Assembly: GCF_013373865.1 (NCBI RefSeq)
Contig: NC_050468.1
Location: 28,476,774-28,540,773, forward strand
DNA length: 64,000 nt
DNA from: Monomorium pharaonis
Lineage: Eukaryota > Arthropoda > Insecta > Hymenoptera > Formicidae
Direction: 5' to 3'
Below are positions 38,081 through 51,034 of this stretch, piece by piece. The notes below the pieces were generated by a model, which was given only the letters and a program-made list of their open reading frames with translations, ran no database searches and was not told the origin of the DNA. A program made the position numbers and the translations under genes. Numbering within the stretch: position 1 is the first letter of the stretch; the number at the start of each line of letters is the position of its first letter.

Positions 38081-38820
38081 ATTGACGTGTATAAATATTG
38101 TTGCGTCGTATATCAATTGCCGTTAGCTTTTAAGGGGGTATTTTCGCTATAAGTACAATTTTTGTACTCATTTTTAAGAAAAGTTTTTTTTTTAGAATAC
38201 ATAAAAGCTATAAATTTGAAACTTTGCATATTTATTATTTAATATCTATGTTTTTTTATAGATTTATTTAAATAAAAACTTAAAAAACCTGAATCTGTAT
38301 AAAGTAGGTCGGGGAAAAATATCACGGGTAATTTTTGATCGCGATATCTTTATAATTATTGATACATTAAAAATAGTATTAATTTAAAGATTTTATTAAT
38401 ATATTTATTTTAATTTTAATCAAAAGTATATCTTTCACACACATATACGCGCGCGTGCGCAAGCACATACACACACATTCTTTACAGTAATAAAAAAAAA
38501 ATATTCAAAAGTTGAATAAGATATAAGTTGAAAAAGTAAGATTTAACTGGATAAGATTTTTATTGAATAACAAATAATAATCTGTAAAAATAATAGAGTA
38601 CGTTTTATCTCAATAATAATAATACAATTTTTCTTGAAAGGTGAATATTTTTTTAAGCAGAAAATAAAAAATTAAAATTTAAAATACATTTTTAAGTTAT
38701 ATGTTTCCATTGTCTGCACGTTTTTATATAAAATTAGCAAAAATATTAAAAATAAAAAGAATTTTAATATTATAACACTTATGTAAACGAAAAATCGAAA
38801 AATTTTATTCTATTTTATTA
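38081..38820. other. AT-rich DNA with an alternating CA/CG tract
   Basis: An alternating purine-pyrimidine run at 38436-38478 (CACACATATACGCGCGCGTG and onward) lies in otherwise empty AT-rich DNA. Confidence 0.5.
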
Positions 38821-39970
38821 AGAAGATCGCGCCTGAAGTTTTTCACGGCATTCCGATATTACTTCAAGAAGGACAAGTTTGTGCCGCTGGCTCAATATTA
38901 ATTGGATTACAAAGGGAGATAGAGAACGAGGAGGATCCCAGCAGTCATGCGATGACCACGGCGACGGGGTCATTCCCGATTGGATCGTGCACAGTTTCCA
39001 CGTAGAAAATCGCTCCGCGTGCCGCAACTGCAACTGCAACTCCGTGCCCCACCGCGGAGTGAATGCCTATTACCGGAGCGAGTGGAAGCGGCACGATCGA
39101 TAGATCGGCAAAAACCGGGAAAGTCATCGCTACCATTTGTGCCCGCGATCTGTGATTTGGCCTCACCTAAATAATAGCGCGATTGATCGTTAATGAATAA
39201 ATCGGTCCAGCGAAGCCGAGCAAAACGCGCGTTCTCTCCCGGGGCCTTGCCGTTGCATCCGGCGCGTGCAACCGAACACGTGGCGTTGCACGAGGGCTCG
39301 ATATATTTCTATTCTTGCCGCTCGATCGTAATTCAGAGGCATTGCTAACGAGGTTCCGCAATATGCGTTAAAATAATATTATCAGCTTGTTAGCACGCGC
39401 GTCGATATCGAATGTCCTTTCACGATATTGTGTAACAGATTCATAAATTTGAATTCTATAACATTCGGATTATGTTGCCGAAAGATTTACGGTTGGACAA
39501 TTTTATGTTAAAATTTAATATATCGCGCGTTCTAAATCGTCCACTCAAATTTTGTGTTTATTCAACACAAAATAAATATGTTAAAAAGAAATATAAATAT
39601 TATGCAAAAAATTGTCACAAAATCGTGGCATTTTAACGTAATTTAAAAACAGTATGGAAACATATTTCTTTATAGTAAAATTAACATACGTACACTTTAT
39701 TCATTGATATTAGAATGTATGTGTTGTAAAACTACGTTACTTTTAAATTATTGGTCTATTCATAAATTCTTATTTTAAGAAAATATTCAAGTAACATAAT
39801 CACATTATAATCAACTAACACTTGTATATATGTTAAAAATTCCACAAGGACCATTTTTAATATAAACACAAAATCTTCTATTGCGTTAAAAGGAATTTTT
39901 TTGATCTGCATAAAATCTTTCACTCCTAAATTGACACAGAAGTACAAAGAAGTCTGACAAAATTTTTTTT
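38821..39970. other. CpG-rich patch then AT-rich DNA
   Basis: The CpG-rich part (38820-39420) has overlapping 65-75 codon frames on both strands. GCAACTGCAACTCCG at about 39029-39043 recurs at 41372. The remainder is AT-rich and ends in a T run near 39963-39974. Confidence 0.4.
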
Positions 39971-41231
39971 TTTTTAAACAGATCATATTTCCGACGGTTC
40001 CGAGTGCAGTAAACAAGGTGCGCACTTCGAATTTCCCAGAATCCCTGTAAACAGCGGCGATCGTTTCGCTGGACTACTCCGTGCGATCCGGCAGAATATT
40101 CGCCTCGGCAAGGCGATCCGTTCGTACGGTCTGCCTAGCCTCCGAGCGATCCAGAATCTAATCCGCGCGCGGATGCCCCTGGGCTTAGAAAGGCGTGGTG
40201 TGCCACGGTACCACGTAGGAAAAGGTGTCGTCACACGGTGCCCCGGGACGACGGTTACCAGCGTGTAGGTGGATCTACTATACGTCGCTGTACGTGCATG
40301 CGCTCTGTTCTTTCTCCGTAATCTCGCCACCGTCCTGTCCGATCACGTTCCGTAATTAGGTCGAGCTTTAATGGACGCCGAATAATCGGGCTGTCATCAG
40401 CTGGATGGACCACGCGGACTCCGACGGGCTGCAGGAGTTATATTATCCGCCTTGGTATTATTCCACGTGACGTAACGACGGGGCGAATATTAAGGTCATT
40501 GCGGCGCGCGGTACCAGCGAGGGCGATGAGCCCCGCTGTAACTGAAAAGGGGAAATCGCGATAATCAGCGCGAGTTACGTAACGTCGTTGTCCGCGCAAA
40601 AAAGCGCCGACGCATTCCCGCGGCGTCCCGATAGCGTCGGACTTTTTCAAGCTCCACGGAGGAAAGAAATCAGCGCCGAGGAATCGCTCGCGGTTCTCTT
40701 TACGCTTAAGTTTTTAACCCCCTCAATTGCGCACCGAGGCGTTTTATATCCCCGTTTTGCAATGCCGTTATTGCCTAACGATTCTCATTGTATAAATCCG
40801 CTATGGAAAAACGCGTCCCTCTTTTTTTTTTTTCAACAACCGCATTGTTAATGCCAACGGACGAGGAAAATCTTGCACTTATCGGTACAGAATATGGCCG
40901 AATCTTTCTTTGAAATTTTTATCGTAGTTCTCTGTAGTCGCCGGCGGTAAGAAAGGCTGCCGACCGACGACGTTCGCCACGGAACGAGGCTCCGCCGCGC
41001 CGCGCGCGCGCTTTCGAAATCTCCGCCTGGTAAAATTTCGTACGTCGTCTCTCTTTCGACAATCGCGACGCGAAGCTGCGGGACACGGCCCGGCGATTTC
41101 CCAGCCGGAGAAACGTGTTGTCACAATGACACGAAACACGTATGCCGCGAGGGATCTCGTCACCGATCTCGCGTGATCCGACGCAGATAAATCCCAGCAT
41201 CTCGAGCATCTCCCGGTTCTCGGTAGAAGAA

Positions 41232-41345
41232 CAGAGAGAGAGAGAGAGAAAGGAGGGAAGAGAGATAGAGCAACGCTGGAATAGAGGAGGAAAAGAGAAA
41301 CGCGCAAAGAAGGAAAAAAAGAGAGAAAGAGAGAGAGAGAGAGAG
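41232..41345. repeat. purine-rich region with two (GA)n tracts
   Basis: GA repeats at 41232-41249 and 41321-41345 are linked by a GA/AAG-rich segment. The opposite strand is almost pure pyrimidine, giving spurious Ser/Leu frames. Confidence 0.85.
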
Positions 41346-42163
41346 GCAACAAGCGCATTGTGGCGCGATGATGCAACTGCAACTCCGCCCCAGTTACTCG
41401 CGGAGGTCTCGTACGATGAAGGGAAGCAGGGAGAACCGAGAGGAAGAAAGGAGAAAGAGGCTGTGCGCGCGCGCGCGAGCGCATAGGCCGGGCTTATTCA
41501 CGAGGAACGGGCCGATAAATCCGCGCGCGAGATCGTTGCTACCTATTCATTATTTTGCTAAACGTCGATCGCCGAGGTGCCAAGGCCACTACTCTCCTGG
41601 GCTCTCTGCTCTCCACGTGGAGAGAGATCACTCCGAAATATTACGTCGAGGCGACTTGATGAGGTTGCGCGTGGGTGGCGCGAGACGTTAGACGCGTACG
41701 AGCCGAACGCGCGCTGCGCGTGTTCCGTGCGCAAACGTCTCCTTGCATTATTCATTCGTTTCCGAGGGAATAGATATCCTTCCTCGGAATGAAATTCGCG
41801 TTTTTTTTTCTTTTTTTTTTTAGTTTTTGCTGCGGCGACAGCAAGTATATGATGTTTTTAATATCAGAGACGAATGCGCGTCGTCGTCGCGCGCGTTCAA
41901 ACGATGATATAGCGAGCGTCACGAGCCCCGGTTCCAACGCTTATACATTATCCCGACGCGAAAATGACGTTTAATAAGAGCCGATCGTGCGTCCTCCAAG
42001 ACGAGCGGCACGACTGACATCACGCAACGCGAAAGGACGAACGCCATTATATCGTCGAGATATCGTCTTCTCGTGCGAAAGGGAATTAGATCGGCGGCGT
42101 GCAGCAAGTAACGCGCTCTGAAAGAGAGCCGACTATGGTGTTTAAACTAACAAACGGAGCACA

Positions 42164-42191
42164 GTGTGTGTGTGTGTGTATGTGTGTGTGG
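42164..42191. repeat. (GT)n microsatellite
   Basis: About 13 GT units with one TA interruption. Confidence 0.9.
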
Positions 42192-43007
42192 CGGAGCACA
42201 AAGGAAATGCTTTTATGCGCGTTCGCGCGCTTCGATCAAAGAATTCTCTCGGGTCTGATCTGAGCGCGTCGGGGTCGAACTGAAAGTACAATATAACGCA
42301 CGCGGTGGTTGCGCGCACGCGTTCCGCGATGTATATTTATGATATTGCGGGCGCGATCCACATTATCTCCCGATGCGATCGTCTATTTAATTACGGATAC
42401 GGTGATATAAATAGACCGTGATAAGCGCGTAAACGGACGACCTGTTGCCCAATGCCGGATCTAACAGCGACACATCGGGTGTAGGAAGGTAATATCAGGT
42501 TGTACCGTGCAATTATCATTATTTATTATCTACAACTCTAATGTCGCAACAGTGTCGTCGCCGGCTCGATATTATCCCCCCTCCTTCGTGTAATTAAATT
42601 AATTTCAACATATATTTTCCCCCGATGGCACACGCGTAACGCGTCCCCGTATCTCGCCGCTGATAACCGCGAACCGTTAGAGCGAGCTTTTATAACTAAG
42701 TTGTAAGCTTGCGCGAAATTAAAACCATTAAAATCTAAAACGGGATTTTAGCTCGTTACTTCAAGTTTTCGAGTTTCCTGCAGAGTCAGTGATAAGACAT
42801 CGTTCAAACGATCGAAAAATTTACGGTTTATTTTTTCACTACACAGGTAAAAACAGAAACGTTAAGTAAATGAAGTAATTAACATGAACGAAGTTATGTA
42901 AAAAAATATTGAATGACGTGGCAACTCATCCTCATGCTTAAAAGAGCGAACGTCTTTTTTATCGCACAGGCGCCGAGGGGAATAATGTCATTAATCTCAT
43001 TAAACTT

Positions 43008-43150
43008 TTTAATCTGATCCCTTTAATTTAAATATTCATATATTTCAGTCCAACACATAAATACCTAAATCAAAATAAATATTCTATGAATTTAAATTCA
43101 ACGCGTAAACGCTTGAACTGAAGAAACTTAATCGACTTGAAAAATTTTGT
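43008..43150. repeat. AT-rich inverted-repeat element, copy 2
   Basis: CGTAAACGCTTGAACT, GAAGAAACTTAATCGACTT and AAAAATT align in order with the copy at 23650-23700 (CATAAATGCTTCAACT, AAGAAATTTAATCAACTT). The left half (TTTAATTTAAATATTCATAT) also resembles that copy's left arm. The differences include several TG/CA versus CG sites. Confidence 0.5.
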
Positions 43151-44744
43151 CAAACTAACTTTTTTTTTTCCTCCGTGGGGGAGGACTAACGGTAAAACCC
43201 GTGCGATGATCAACCGCAGTGCACAATCAATGGAACGAGAGGAACGGAGAGATGATAGGCACTCTCGAAAGAAGAGAGCAAAAAGAGAAGGGAGGAGGGG
43301 AGGGAGAGAACCAAGTGGAAAGGCGAGCGAGAGCGGCTCTCACGAGGGTCGGGGAGAGTATACGCGCGGGAGTACGTGTGTTGTGGAAGGCCGAGGGGGC
43401 GAAGGACGGTAAAATGGCGATAAATTTAGTTTAACGTTAGAACCGAATCGCGCGCGCGTTAGGGCTGTTGTAGGTGTAGGTGGTTATATTGCCTGCACGG
43501 CGACGGCGGCGGCGGCGGCAGAGCAGAGAGGTATTGCACGCGGTGAAGGAATTTAGCCTTATAAATCAGCAACATGACTGCGCGCCGTGCCACACCTTTC
43601 CCTTCTTGGGGCAATCACGAGTCGTCACCGTATCGGCAACATCCCCGGCCAGCGTGGCCTGCTCGTCCTCTCGCGCGCTCGCGCGCGCGTGCGCGAAGTC
43701 ACTCCGTCTCTTACGTGGCGGCCGTAGGGAATCTTTCGTAAACGCAGACGCCGAGAGAGCGCGGAAAAAGATTCAGAGAGGATCCCAGAGAGGAGTGGTG
43801 CTCGGACGCATCGACGTCCGAGGGGAGTAACGGTAAATTCTATCGGGGCGGCTCCGTCGCGGAAATCGTGAGAGACGTTCGTGTTGCGAAAAATTGGGGT
43901 TTTTTTGTTTTTTTTTAAAGGGAATTAATTTTATTACGACTGATCGAAACGAGACGATTCAAACGATTGGCGATTCTTTATCTATTTAATTAACTTCCGA
44001 GTTAGTTTTTTATATATAGGAATTTCAATTCCATCTAATTATTAATATGTATGTATATATTTGTTTTTGACGATTAAAAAGTCACGCAGAAGGATCACCT
44101 TGATTTTCTCTATAAAGCGCCGTTATGTGAAGTTTATGCGGCAATTTAGATACGCGATTACGAAGCTCATTTCGATATAGAGTAGCGCGCGATACTTCCT
44201 CGCTGTTCCATTTTATTCCACGCTTCATTATCATATAACGCGTTAATTGACAATTGCTCATTATCAGCCATAATTACTGACCGTAAAATCCATAAACAAT
44301 TTTTTTCTTCTGAAAAAATGGAGATGATATAAACGCCTGCATAAAATTTATTCCAAGCGTGCTCTTATAACGTCGGTTCACACAGTTCATCAACGTTCAA
44401 TTATTATAAGTGCTTTAAACACACCTATTATTGACTAGATCAATTAGAAACTTATTTATTGCTTGTCGTCGAAATTTCCAATCGCGATACGAGGCCTCGA
44501 TGACGACAAGAAAATTTACTATCGACCTGTATCACTATCGACGATATACTTGGAAGACTTTCCTCGCGGCAAGGATCGAAGAAGTGATTTTCAATACGGA
44601 AACTGAACGCGAAAGTATCGTAAAACGTCCCTTTCGGCGACGAGAAAACTGGCCTGACTGATATTCGCCGAAGCCGAGATGAACGGAATGAATACGGAAT
44701 GTGGTAAACATCGGCGGCACGTGAAATATAAAGTTTCTTTTTCG

Positions 44745-44798
<54 letters not shown>

Positions 44799-45520
44799 TT
44801 CGATTATAGATTCAATCTTTTTATTACGCTCATGTTTCGATCACTCAGTTCAAAATCAGTTGAAAAATTGGCATCAATAAAATTTATCGCATGATTAATC
44901 TCACCCTTGGTATTCGCATAATAGCGTCTTAATTGAGACGTTCCAGAAGCGGAGCATCGATTCACGATGGTCGCCATCGAATCTCGATCGTTAACTAGCG
45001 TGGCATCGCGAACGTATATAGTTAACAATAAAAAACCGCATATATGTACGCTCCTCGTTAATAAAGTACTAACGGGGGCTTCATTAATAATCGTCGTTTT
45101 CCTTCGTTAATCCGGCGAAGAGCGTCCGACGTGAAGTGTCCGAGAACAGACCGGTTCCGATCGACTAGAGAGAGTCCGTCTTAATTGGCTCCCGCGGAGA
45201 GTACCCCGTGTGTTGTGGGTGTACAATACGCACTCCGATACGTACGACCGATCGTCGTAGGCACGTGCGAACGCACGCACGTATGCGTATGCGTACGGCA
45301 GGCAGCATGCGCTTTCGACGAAATGTTATTACAGCTCGAGTCTACTCGGTAGAAATCCGATCGAGCTTTTTTCTCTCTATTAGCTCTGATGGAAAGGGTG
45401 GATCGCCATCAATTCAGACGGTAGTAAACATAAGGAATAATCGACATACGTATTACAACTGAATACAGCGAAACGAGATGACGGCAATGAAAATCACCGA
45501 CCACCTAGCGCGTATGTTTT
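43151..45520. other. CpG-rich block, possible promoter region, no supported gene
   Basis: A purine-rich stretch (43240-43400) precedes GGC/GGCGGC repeats (43500-43521) and a CGCG-dense segment (43675-43700). This layout is common around insect 5' UTRs. The 116-codon plus frame (43480-43830) begins with poly-Arg from GGC-type repeats and has no domain. After 43900 the composition falls and nothing is seen until the (CT)n at 44746. Confidence 0.35.
44746..44800. repeat. (CT)n tract
   Basis: About 27 CT units with a few TTT interruptions. Confidence 0.95.
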
Positions 45521-46380
45521 TCTTTTTTTTATGTTTTTACACATCTTTTATTGCTGATCCGATCGGTAACGCGATTTTTTTTTCATCTGTTTGAAATTCA
45601 ATTTCCTTTCCACGCGCACTTCTTGTTAACATTAAGTAGCAAATAAAAAGAAAAGGCTCAAGTGTGAAAAATGTAATTTTTACTTAGCAATATTTCTATA
45701 TGCAACTATTTGTTTAATTAATATATTAATATATTTGATATCATTTTATTCATGTTATCAAAGAATTGTTTTCTAGATGATGTTTAAAAAATATTAAAAA
45801 TTATAAATAGATGTGTCAAAATATTATCAGTAAATCTAGATTTTTTAAATAGTAAATAAAGGAATATCTAGATTTTACTAATAAAAATATACAACATGCC
45901 ATTACTTTTCTAAAAATATAAAAAACTGCACTGATTATTGCTGATGCCGATGCTTTTATTTTTAATAGCATAAATGTAAATTAATGTTATAAATATAATT
46001 GAATATTATTATAACTTTATTTTATTTGATTTTACTGTACTCACAAAATTACAATAAAAGATACACGAAAAGAAACGACTTTGCTAAAATATCTAAAAAT
46101 TTAGCTGTATACAGAAATTGATTTTTATTAAACCATCTCAAAATAATTATGTAGGACACTTGTAGCATTGCTTATCGTGCTTGAATATTCTTCATAATTG
46201 TGATGATTTAACAAAGATATTTTCCGATCTATATATATTTAGTTAAATTTTTAGGTATTTCAAAAAGAGTAATTATTTTCTCCGTGTATAAAAATAAAAG
46301 TATATAAATGCACAATAATAATCTAGACTTCCCAAACAATATAACAGTACATAGAGATTTTAGAAATATTTAACGACTCT
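45521..46380. other. AT-rich DNA containing a foldback element
   Basis: AT-rich; the only structure is the inverted repeat at 46061-46290. Confidence 0.5.
46061..46290. mobile_element. foldback MITE, about 230 bp
   Basis: The left arm 46061-46154 begins ATACACGAAAAG and contains CTAAAAATTTAGC. The reverse complement of 46190-46290 begins ATACACGGAGAAAA and contains CTAAAAATTTAAC, followed in both by TTAAAYCATC and AATTATGWAG. Identity is about 70% by eye over ~95 bp with a 35-bp loop. No coding capacity. Its ends resemble those at 50.77 and 57.12 kb. Confidence 0.55.
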
Positions 46381-48030
46381 TTATTCAACGATCGTAACCA
46401 ATAGACTTTCTAGGCGTAGGACATTTATATCCGAAGAACATAGTATCAGTATATAAAGTTTACGAGTATCACATTAATTATCGAGAAACTATCTCAATGG
46501 ACTGTCGTATTTAAATCGTCGTATTTAAATGTAGTACGATAACGACGTACCGTGAGGCGCGAAATATAAAATACCTCGCGCGTTATATAGACGTGCGTTT
46601 CCTGCTCCTTACAGTGGGGATGCGTGTCTCTCGCTGGAGGAGGAAAAGTAGAGGACCGTCCAGAGCTAATATCGTAAATCAGTTCTAAAAGCACGATAAT
46701 TCAAACAAATCGCCCGACCGATTAAAATCAGGTTTCGGGAGGGGGATGTATACGCGCCGCCAGCGCGGGATCTCTCGAGCGGGCAATTCACACGTTTCGA
46801 GAATCACAAGCCGGCTACCGGCTTGAAGTCCGGGGTAATGACGTTCTTAAATACGGATAATACCGTTCCGCCTATTACGGCGGTACACTTCTCACACGCC
46901 GCACGCGGAAAAGCATGGCACGGCACGGCACGGCACGGCGCACGCGGTCGCCCGCGCGTCATCGTCGTCGTCGTCGTGCCGTTTGTCGCCTAGAGAGAGA
47001 ACCGGCCTGGAGAACCGGCATGCGTGACCCGCCGCGCGCCGTCCTTAAGTATCGCGCGATCCGCGCGGGCCGGGCTAAAGGTAAATGTTAAAAGAGACAC
47101 GTCGCCCGATCTGCATAATTATATTCACGCGTTACATAACACCGGTTATCCGGCTATCTGGCTTACGTCGTCGTGGTACGTGTACCGTTCCACCGTGAAA
47201 TTCCCCTCGCTCGCACGTACGTATGCGCACATACTCGTGTATACGCCTATATGTCTCGACGCGTGCGAAGTCGTTCTCACGGGGCCAAAGGGACTCGGGG
47301 GCCATCACTCGTGAATCACGGGAGGGAGCCACGCGTGTGCGCGGCTTTACGAGACGTTTTCGGTCGCGGTTGACCTTTTTGCCTACGAGAAACTCGCCGC
47401 CGCAAAAGCTTCTTTTCTTCTCGGGCGGAAGGAGAGGCAAGAGTCGGCGGGATCAAGTTTGGTGACGCAAGGAAATCTAAGGAAGACGCGACGTCGTCGC
47501 CTCTTCTTCGTCTGTCGTTGCGACATTACGCATCGCCGTCGTAAGACGACGCAGAATTGTCTCCCACAAAGGACAGATGTGGTAACGACAAGATGCGCGA
47601 GAGAGATTGTATGTAAATAGACTCGATTCGTATACGCTCGATATATACATTCTCCCTTCGTACGCGTGTAGTAACCGAACGTATGTCTGTGTGTTTGGCA
47701 CACTGAAGCAATAACGAGAGGAATGCACGCGGTGTATGACGTGGCGGACTCGTGGAAAACGCTTTAGATTTCGAGGAAACTTCCCGCGAGGATCTTGCGC
47801 AATATTTTCTCCTGCCAGACCGCGTGTGTGACTCACCGTTCCGGACACCAAACTTTAAAACGATCTCGACGAACCTGACTGGTACTTACCGTACACAGTG
47901 CAGAGAATTCGATCGCGCGCGCGACGAACGAGAAGAATCGAATGATGAAACAAAAGACAGATGTACCGTTTTGCATATTTTTACAGGGGAAATATGTACT
48001 GTAGTATTACATAACGTGCACCGTAAAGGA
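46381..48030. other. CpG-rich block, no supported gene
   Basis: Contains a duplicated GTCGTATTTAAAT (46504-46530), a GGCAC array and a TCG array (46917-46978), and overlapping frames of up to 124 codons on the minus strand (47477-47851) without motifs. A donor-like GTACGGTAAGTACC is readable on the minus strand near 47880-47893. Confidence 0.4.
46917..46978. repeat. (GGCAC)n and (TCG)n short arrays
   Basis: Four to five GGCAC units (46917-46940) are followed 20 bp later by about five TCG units (46962-46978). Confidence 0.85.
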
Positions 48031-48279
48031 ATAATTTGAAGTTTTACATCTTAATTTCTGAACATCTTTTAATTGGGGACTATATCAAGAGAAAAAAATA
48101 GCAGTAATCATAATATTATTATAATTTATAATCATTTTTATTTATTAGACTCAACTATATTTTTATAGTTATTTAACAATATAAAATTTATAAATTACAG
48201 CTCGTTTATCTATATTAAAATTCTCATAATTATAATATTGTCTGTGCAATTTATGATGTAGTTGCCACAACCAAAATGG

Positions 48280-48710
48280 AGATTTTAATATAACAAGTTG
48301 TATTGTACAACAATCACTATGATCACTATTAGAACATATAGTTATTATTACAATATTATAGTAATAATTACTATAAAAATGATATTTCTGACTATAATTA
48401 TTTCAATACTATTTTATAATTATTTTGCAGTTACAGTTGCAAATATCACACATTTTTTCTTACCGTAAGAAAAGAAAATACAAACTGTTCGAGCTTGATT
48501 TACATCATCTAAATGTTAATAAAATTGTTTTATCTTCTTCTCTTTACACCGACAAAAAATGTGTGATATTTGCGACTATAATTGCAAAATAATTACGAAA
48601 TAATAGTAAAATAATTATAATTAAAAGTTTCTATTTTAAGTAATTATTATCATGTTCATAGTAATGCATATAGTGATTGTTTCGTAGTACAACTTACTAT
48701 ATAAAAATCT
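48280..48710. mobile_element. large foldback element, 431 bp
   Basis: The left arm 48280-48459 and the reverse complement of 48553-48710 share, in order, AGATTTT.ATATA, AAGTTGTA, ACAATCACTAT, TAATAATTACT, TATAATTATTT, TAATTATTTTGCA and CAAATATCACACATTTTTT. The innermost ~40 bp are nearly perfect. A 93-bp non-palindromic centre separates the arms. No frame is present. This is a MITE or foldback transposon. Confidence 0.7.
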
Positions 48711-48760
48711 GTTTACTACATTAAAATTGTCGGAATAATCGGAAACATTTATCAGCGGTT

Positions 48761-49310
48761 CACGATAAAGAGACGATGTGCTTTCTATTAAACAGACAGC
48801 GTAAGAAAAGAACCACAGAGAAAATGGAGAATCGAATAAGACGCGAGAGATGGAAGTAAGAGGCCGATGATGCGGAGAACGAAAAGGAGAACGAAGCGGA
48901 TCCTGTGTGGCTAGCGGCAGACAGTCACGTTGCTGACTGCCGGTTCGCTAGGCTGCTTTCCTGGGCGACACGCCCTGCCCTGATAACACCCACACTAACA
49001 AAGATAACCCGGTATTAATAGATGTGCGTCCTGGCGCTTTCGCAATTCCGGCTGCACGACCAGCTTAGCGCTGCACACGTACACGGGTGTCTACACGTAC
49101 GTACGAGTGCAACAATCCCGCGTACCACACACACGTGTGCGTCGCCGATCTACCGCAATCTAATGCAGCCGCATCGATTGCACCTACGACGGAAACGCGG
49201 CGAACAAGAGTAGAAATACGAGATAGATGTCGTCTAATCGAGGTGCGTTACTTTGTTCGTGCGAACTTAATTTTCGCGTATCAAAAACTGTATGGGATAT
49301 TATGTTCTAC
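48761..49310. other. short CpG-rich patch, no gene
   Basis: Moderately GC-rich; overlapping 63- and 75-codon plus frames without motifs. Words GTTGCTGACTGCCGG and AGACAGTCACG near 48920 are partly inverted. Confidence 0.4.
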
Positions 49311-49930
49311 GTGAGTAGAATTAAAATTATATTTAATGAAGAGAGATACAAAGGCTTGCGCAACGTTTGCTTTTTAAGGATAGCTACAGTTTTGGAATAA
49401 AGTATACAGTAAAAACATTTGATATTTGTGTTAAAATTCTGGCCCTTGTTAAAATTTGTGTTCTGAATTTTGAAATGTCAAAGTGTTGATTTTATGTAAT
49501 AGTTGAATGTTTTGTGTTAAATTGAAACTCAATAACTCTTTTTTTTTAAAAATAATACCATTTATAAATAAGTACAAATAACGAAAAAAGAATTTAATTT
49601 AACATTAAAAATAAATAAATAAAATGTATTAATTTAACGTTTACTTTAACATCTCGATTTTTTTTATTGAAAATATATTTCCTTACAATTTTTCCCAAAT
49701 TGTATCAAATTTTTAAATTAATTTTTTACATAACATATGTGTTACTTTTTATAACACATCCTTATATCAAACTAACACATAAATTTAGATTGAGACATAA
49801 AATATTAAATTAAAAAAAAATTGTCTACTGGGTAAAACTGGACAGATTGTAAAGACGTAAGAAAGCGATCAAACCCGAAACAATTAAGTGTTTTTTTTTT
49901 TTTTTTTTTTGTTAACAATATAATAGTTTT
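49311..49930. other. AT-rich DNA, probable element remnant
   Basis: TTTGTGTTAAAATT-like words (49425, 49448, 49505) and, on the other strand, TATGTGTTAGTTT-like words (49720-49790) suggest the two ends of a decayed inverted-repeat element. A 20-base T run lies at 49891-49910. Confidence 0.3.
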
Positions 49931-50560
49931 CTTCATTTCGCGATATACCACGTGCCGCAGATGTATTTTCGTGAGCGGCTTGCGGACGGCGGGAGAGCAG
50001 AAAAAGATCTGCTCGTTATCGCGAGGTTTGGTAGCCCGCAGAAAAATACGGTAACGACCGCGCTTGTTACCACAGCCGCAGATATATTCTCGCGCTCGTT
50101 CCCGAGTGCATTTAATGCGCGGTCGACTCGCTGCTGGAGTGTCGCCGCTCCGGCGAAACGGGTCGCGGAAAAGCTGATTTGCGCCACGCCGCGGGAACTG
50201 GTCGACGACGACGGCGCGCACCGTCGCGTCGTACGTACGTTGAACGGAGAGAATTCCTGCGTCGGATGGAGAGAAAACGAGCGCGCGGCTTGAGTTCGCT
50301 TCCACCCGGCGCTATAACGATAATTATCAATTACGCTGTCGCGCGCCGGCCGTGCAAACTAATGGCGCGCACGGGTACACTCGCATTGCACTCGTAACTG
50401 CACTGCGCGCATGTATAGTCGTATGCGTACACGCACACATATGTACACGTTGATAAATATTAATGTATGGGCGTTTTAAGATATAATGTATAAAGTTGCG
50501 CGGGGAGATCACTGTATGCATTTCCGAGAGAAAAGTTGAAATTCTCAGATTAAATCTGAC
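49931..50560. other. CpG-rich block, no supported gene
   Basis: Frames are open on both strands over the same bases (minus 49805-50305, 166 codons; plus 49952-50293, 113 codons). The minus frame ends in poly-Lys encoded by the T run. No domain was recognised. Confidence 0.4.
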
Positions 50561-50773
50561 TATTTCAAATAGCGATCTGTTCTTGAATGACGTAATTGAG
50601 ATAATTCTTGCGAATTATCTTATAATTAAATAATATTAAATGCCATATGTACACTCTTTAATTTTACGTAAGTATTAATAAGCAGATTGCCACTGTGTAT
50701 ATCTTTAAGAAAATACAAAAGAGATTGTGCAATAAATCTGATCAATAAAAAAATTTTGCCGAGTAACTTATAC

Positions 50774-50940
50774 ACGGAGAGAATTTCCTCTTAAAATTTA
50801 TCCTCAAAATCTGGTAATTGTGGAATAATGATCTCGAGGAATTTTACTATACTTTTAGTAAATTGTACTAAAAGCATAGCATATTTCACTATACTTTTTG
50901 GCCATAATTTAAGTGTAAAAAATAGTTTTTCATTATTATT
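50774..50940. repeat. remnant with ACACGGAGA-type end
   Basis: Starts TACACGGAGAGAATTTCC followed by TTAAAATTTATCC, resembling the ends at 46.06 and 57.12 kb. A matching opposite end was not found, so it is probably truncated. Confidence 0.3.
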
Positions 50941-50959
50941 ATTGAAATTTTAACACATT

Positions 50960-51034
50960 GAGACGGGGAGAGACCGGGAGAGACGGGGAGAGACCAGGAG
51001 AGACGGGGAAAGACGGGAGAGACCGGGAGAGGCA
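50960..51034. repeat. decamer minisatellite, unit GAGACSGGGA
   Basis: About seven units alternating GAGACGGGGA and GAGACCGGGA, with one 9-bp unit and a few substitutions. It is strongly purine-biased and G-rich within AT-rich DNA. Confidence 0.9.

Larger units (their letters stand above)
39971..42830. other. long CpG-rich block with purine tracts, no supported gene
   Basis: Minus frames of 201 codons (40879-41484) and 115 codons (39983-40330) are present. The former runs through (GA)n and is Ser/Leu/Phe-rich low complexity. No domain was identified. GA-rich clusters at 41229-41345 and a (GT)n at 42164 are the only structured features. Confidence 0.45.

Noticed and set aside
40879..41484. 201-codon minus-strand frame
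   Set aside because: A Ser/Leu/Phe-rich section comes from purine repeats on the other strand; no domain and no exon signals.
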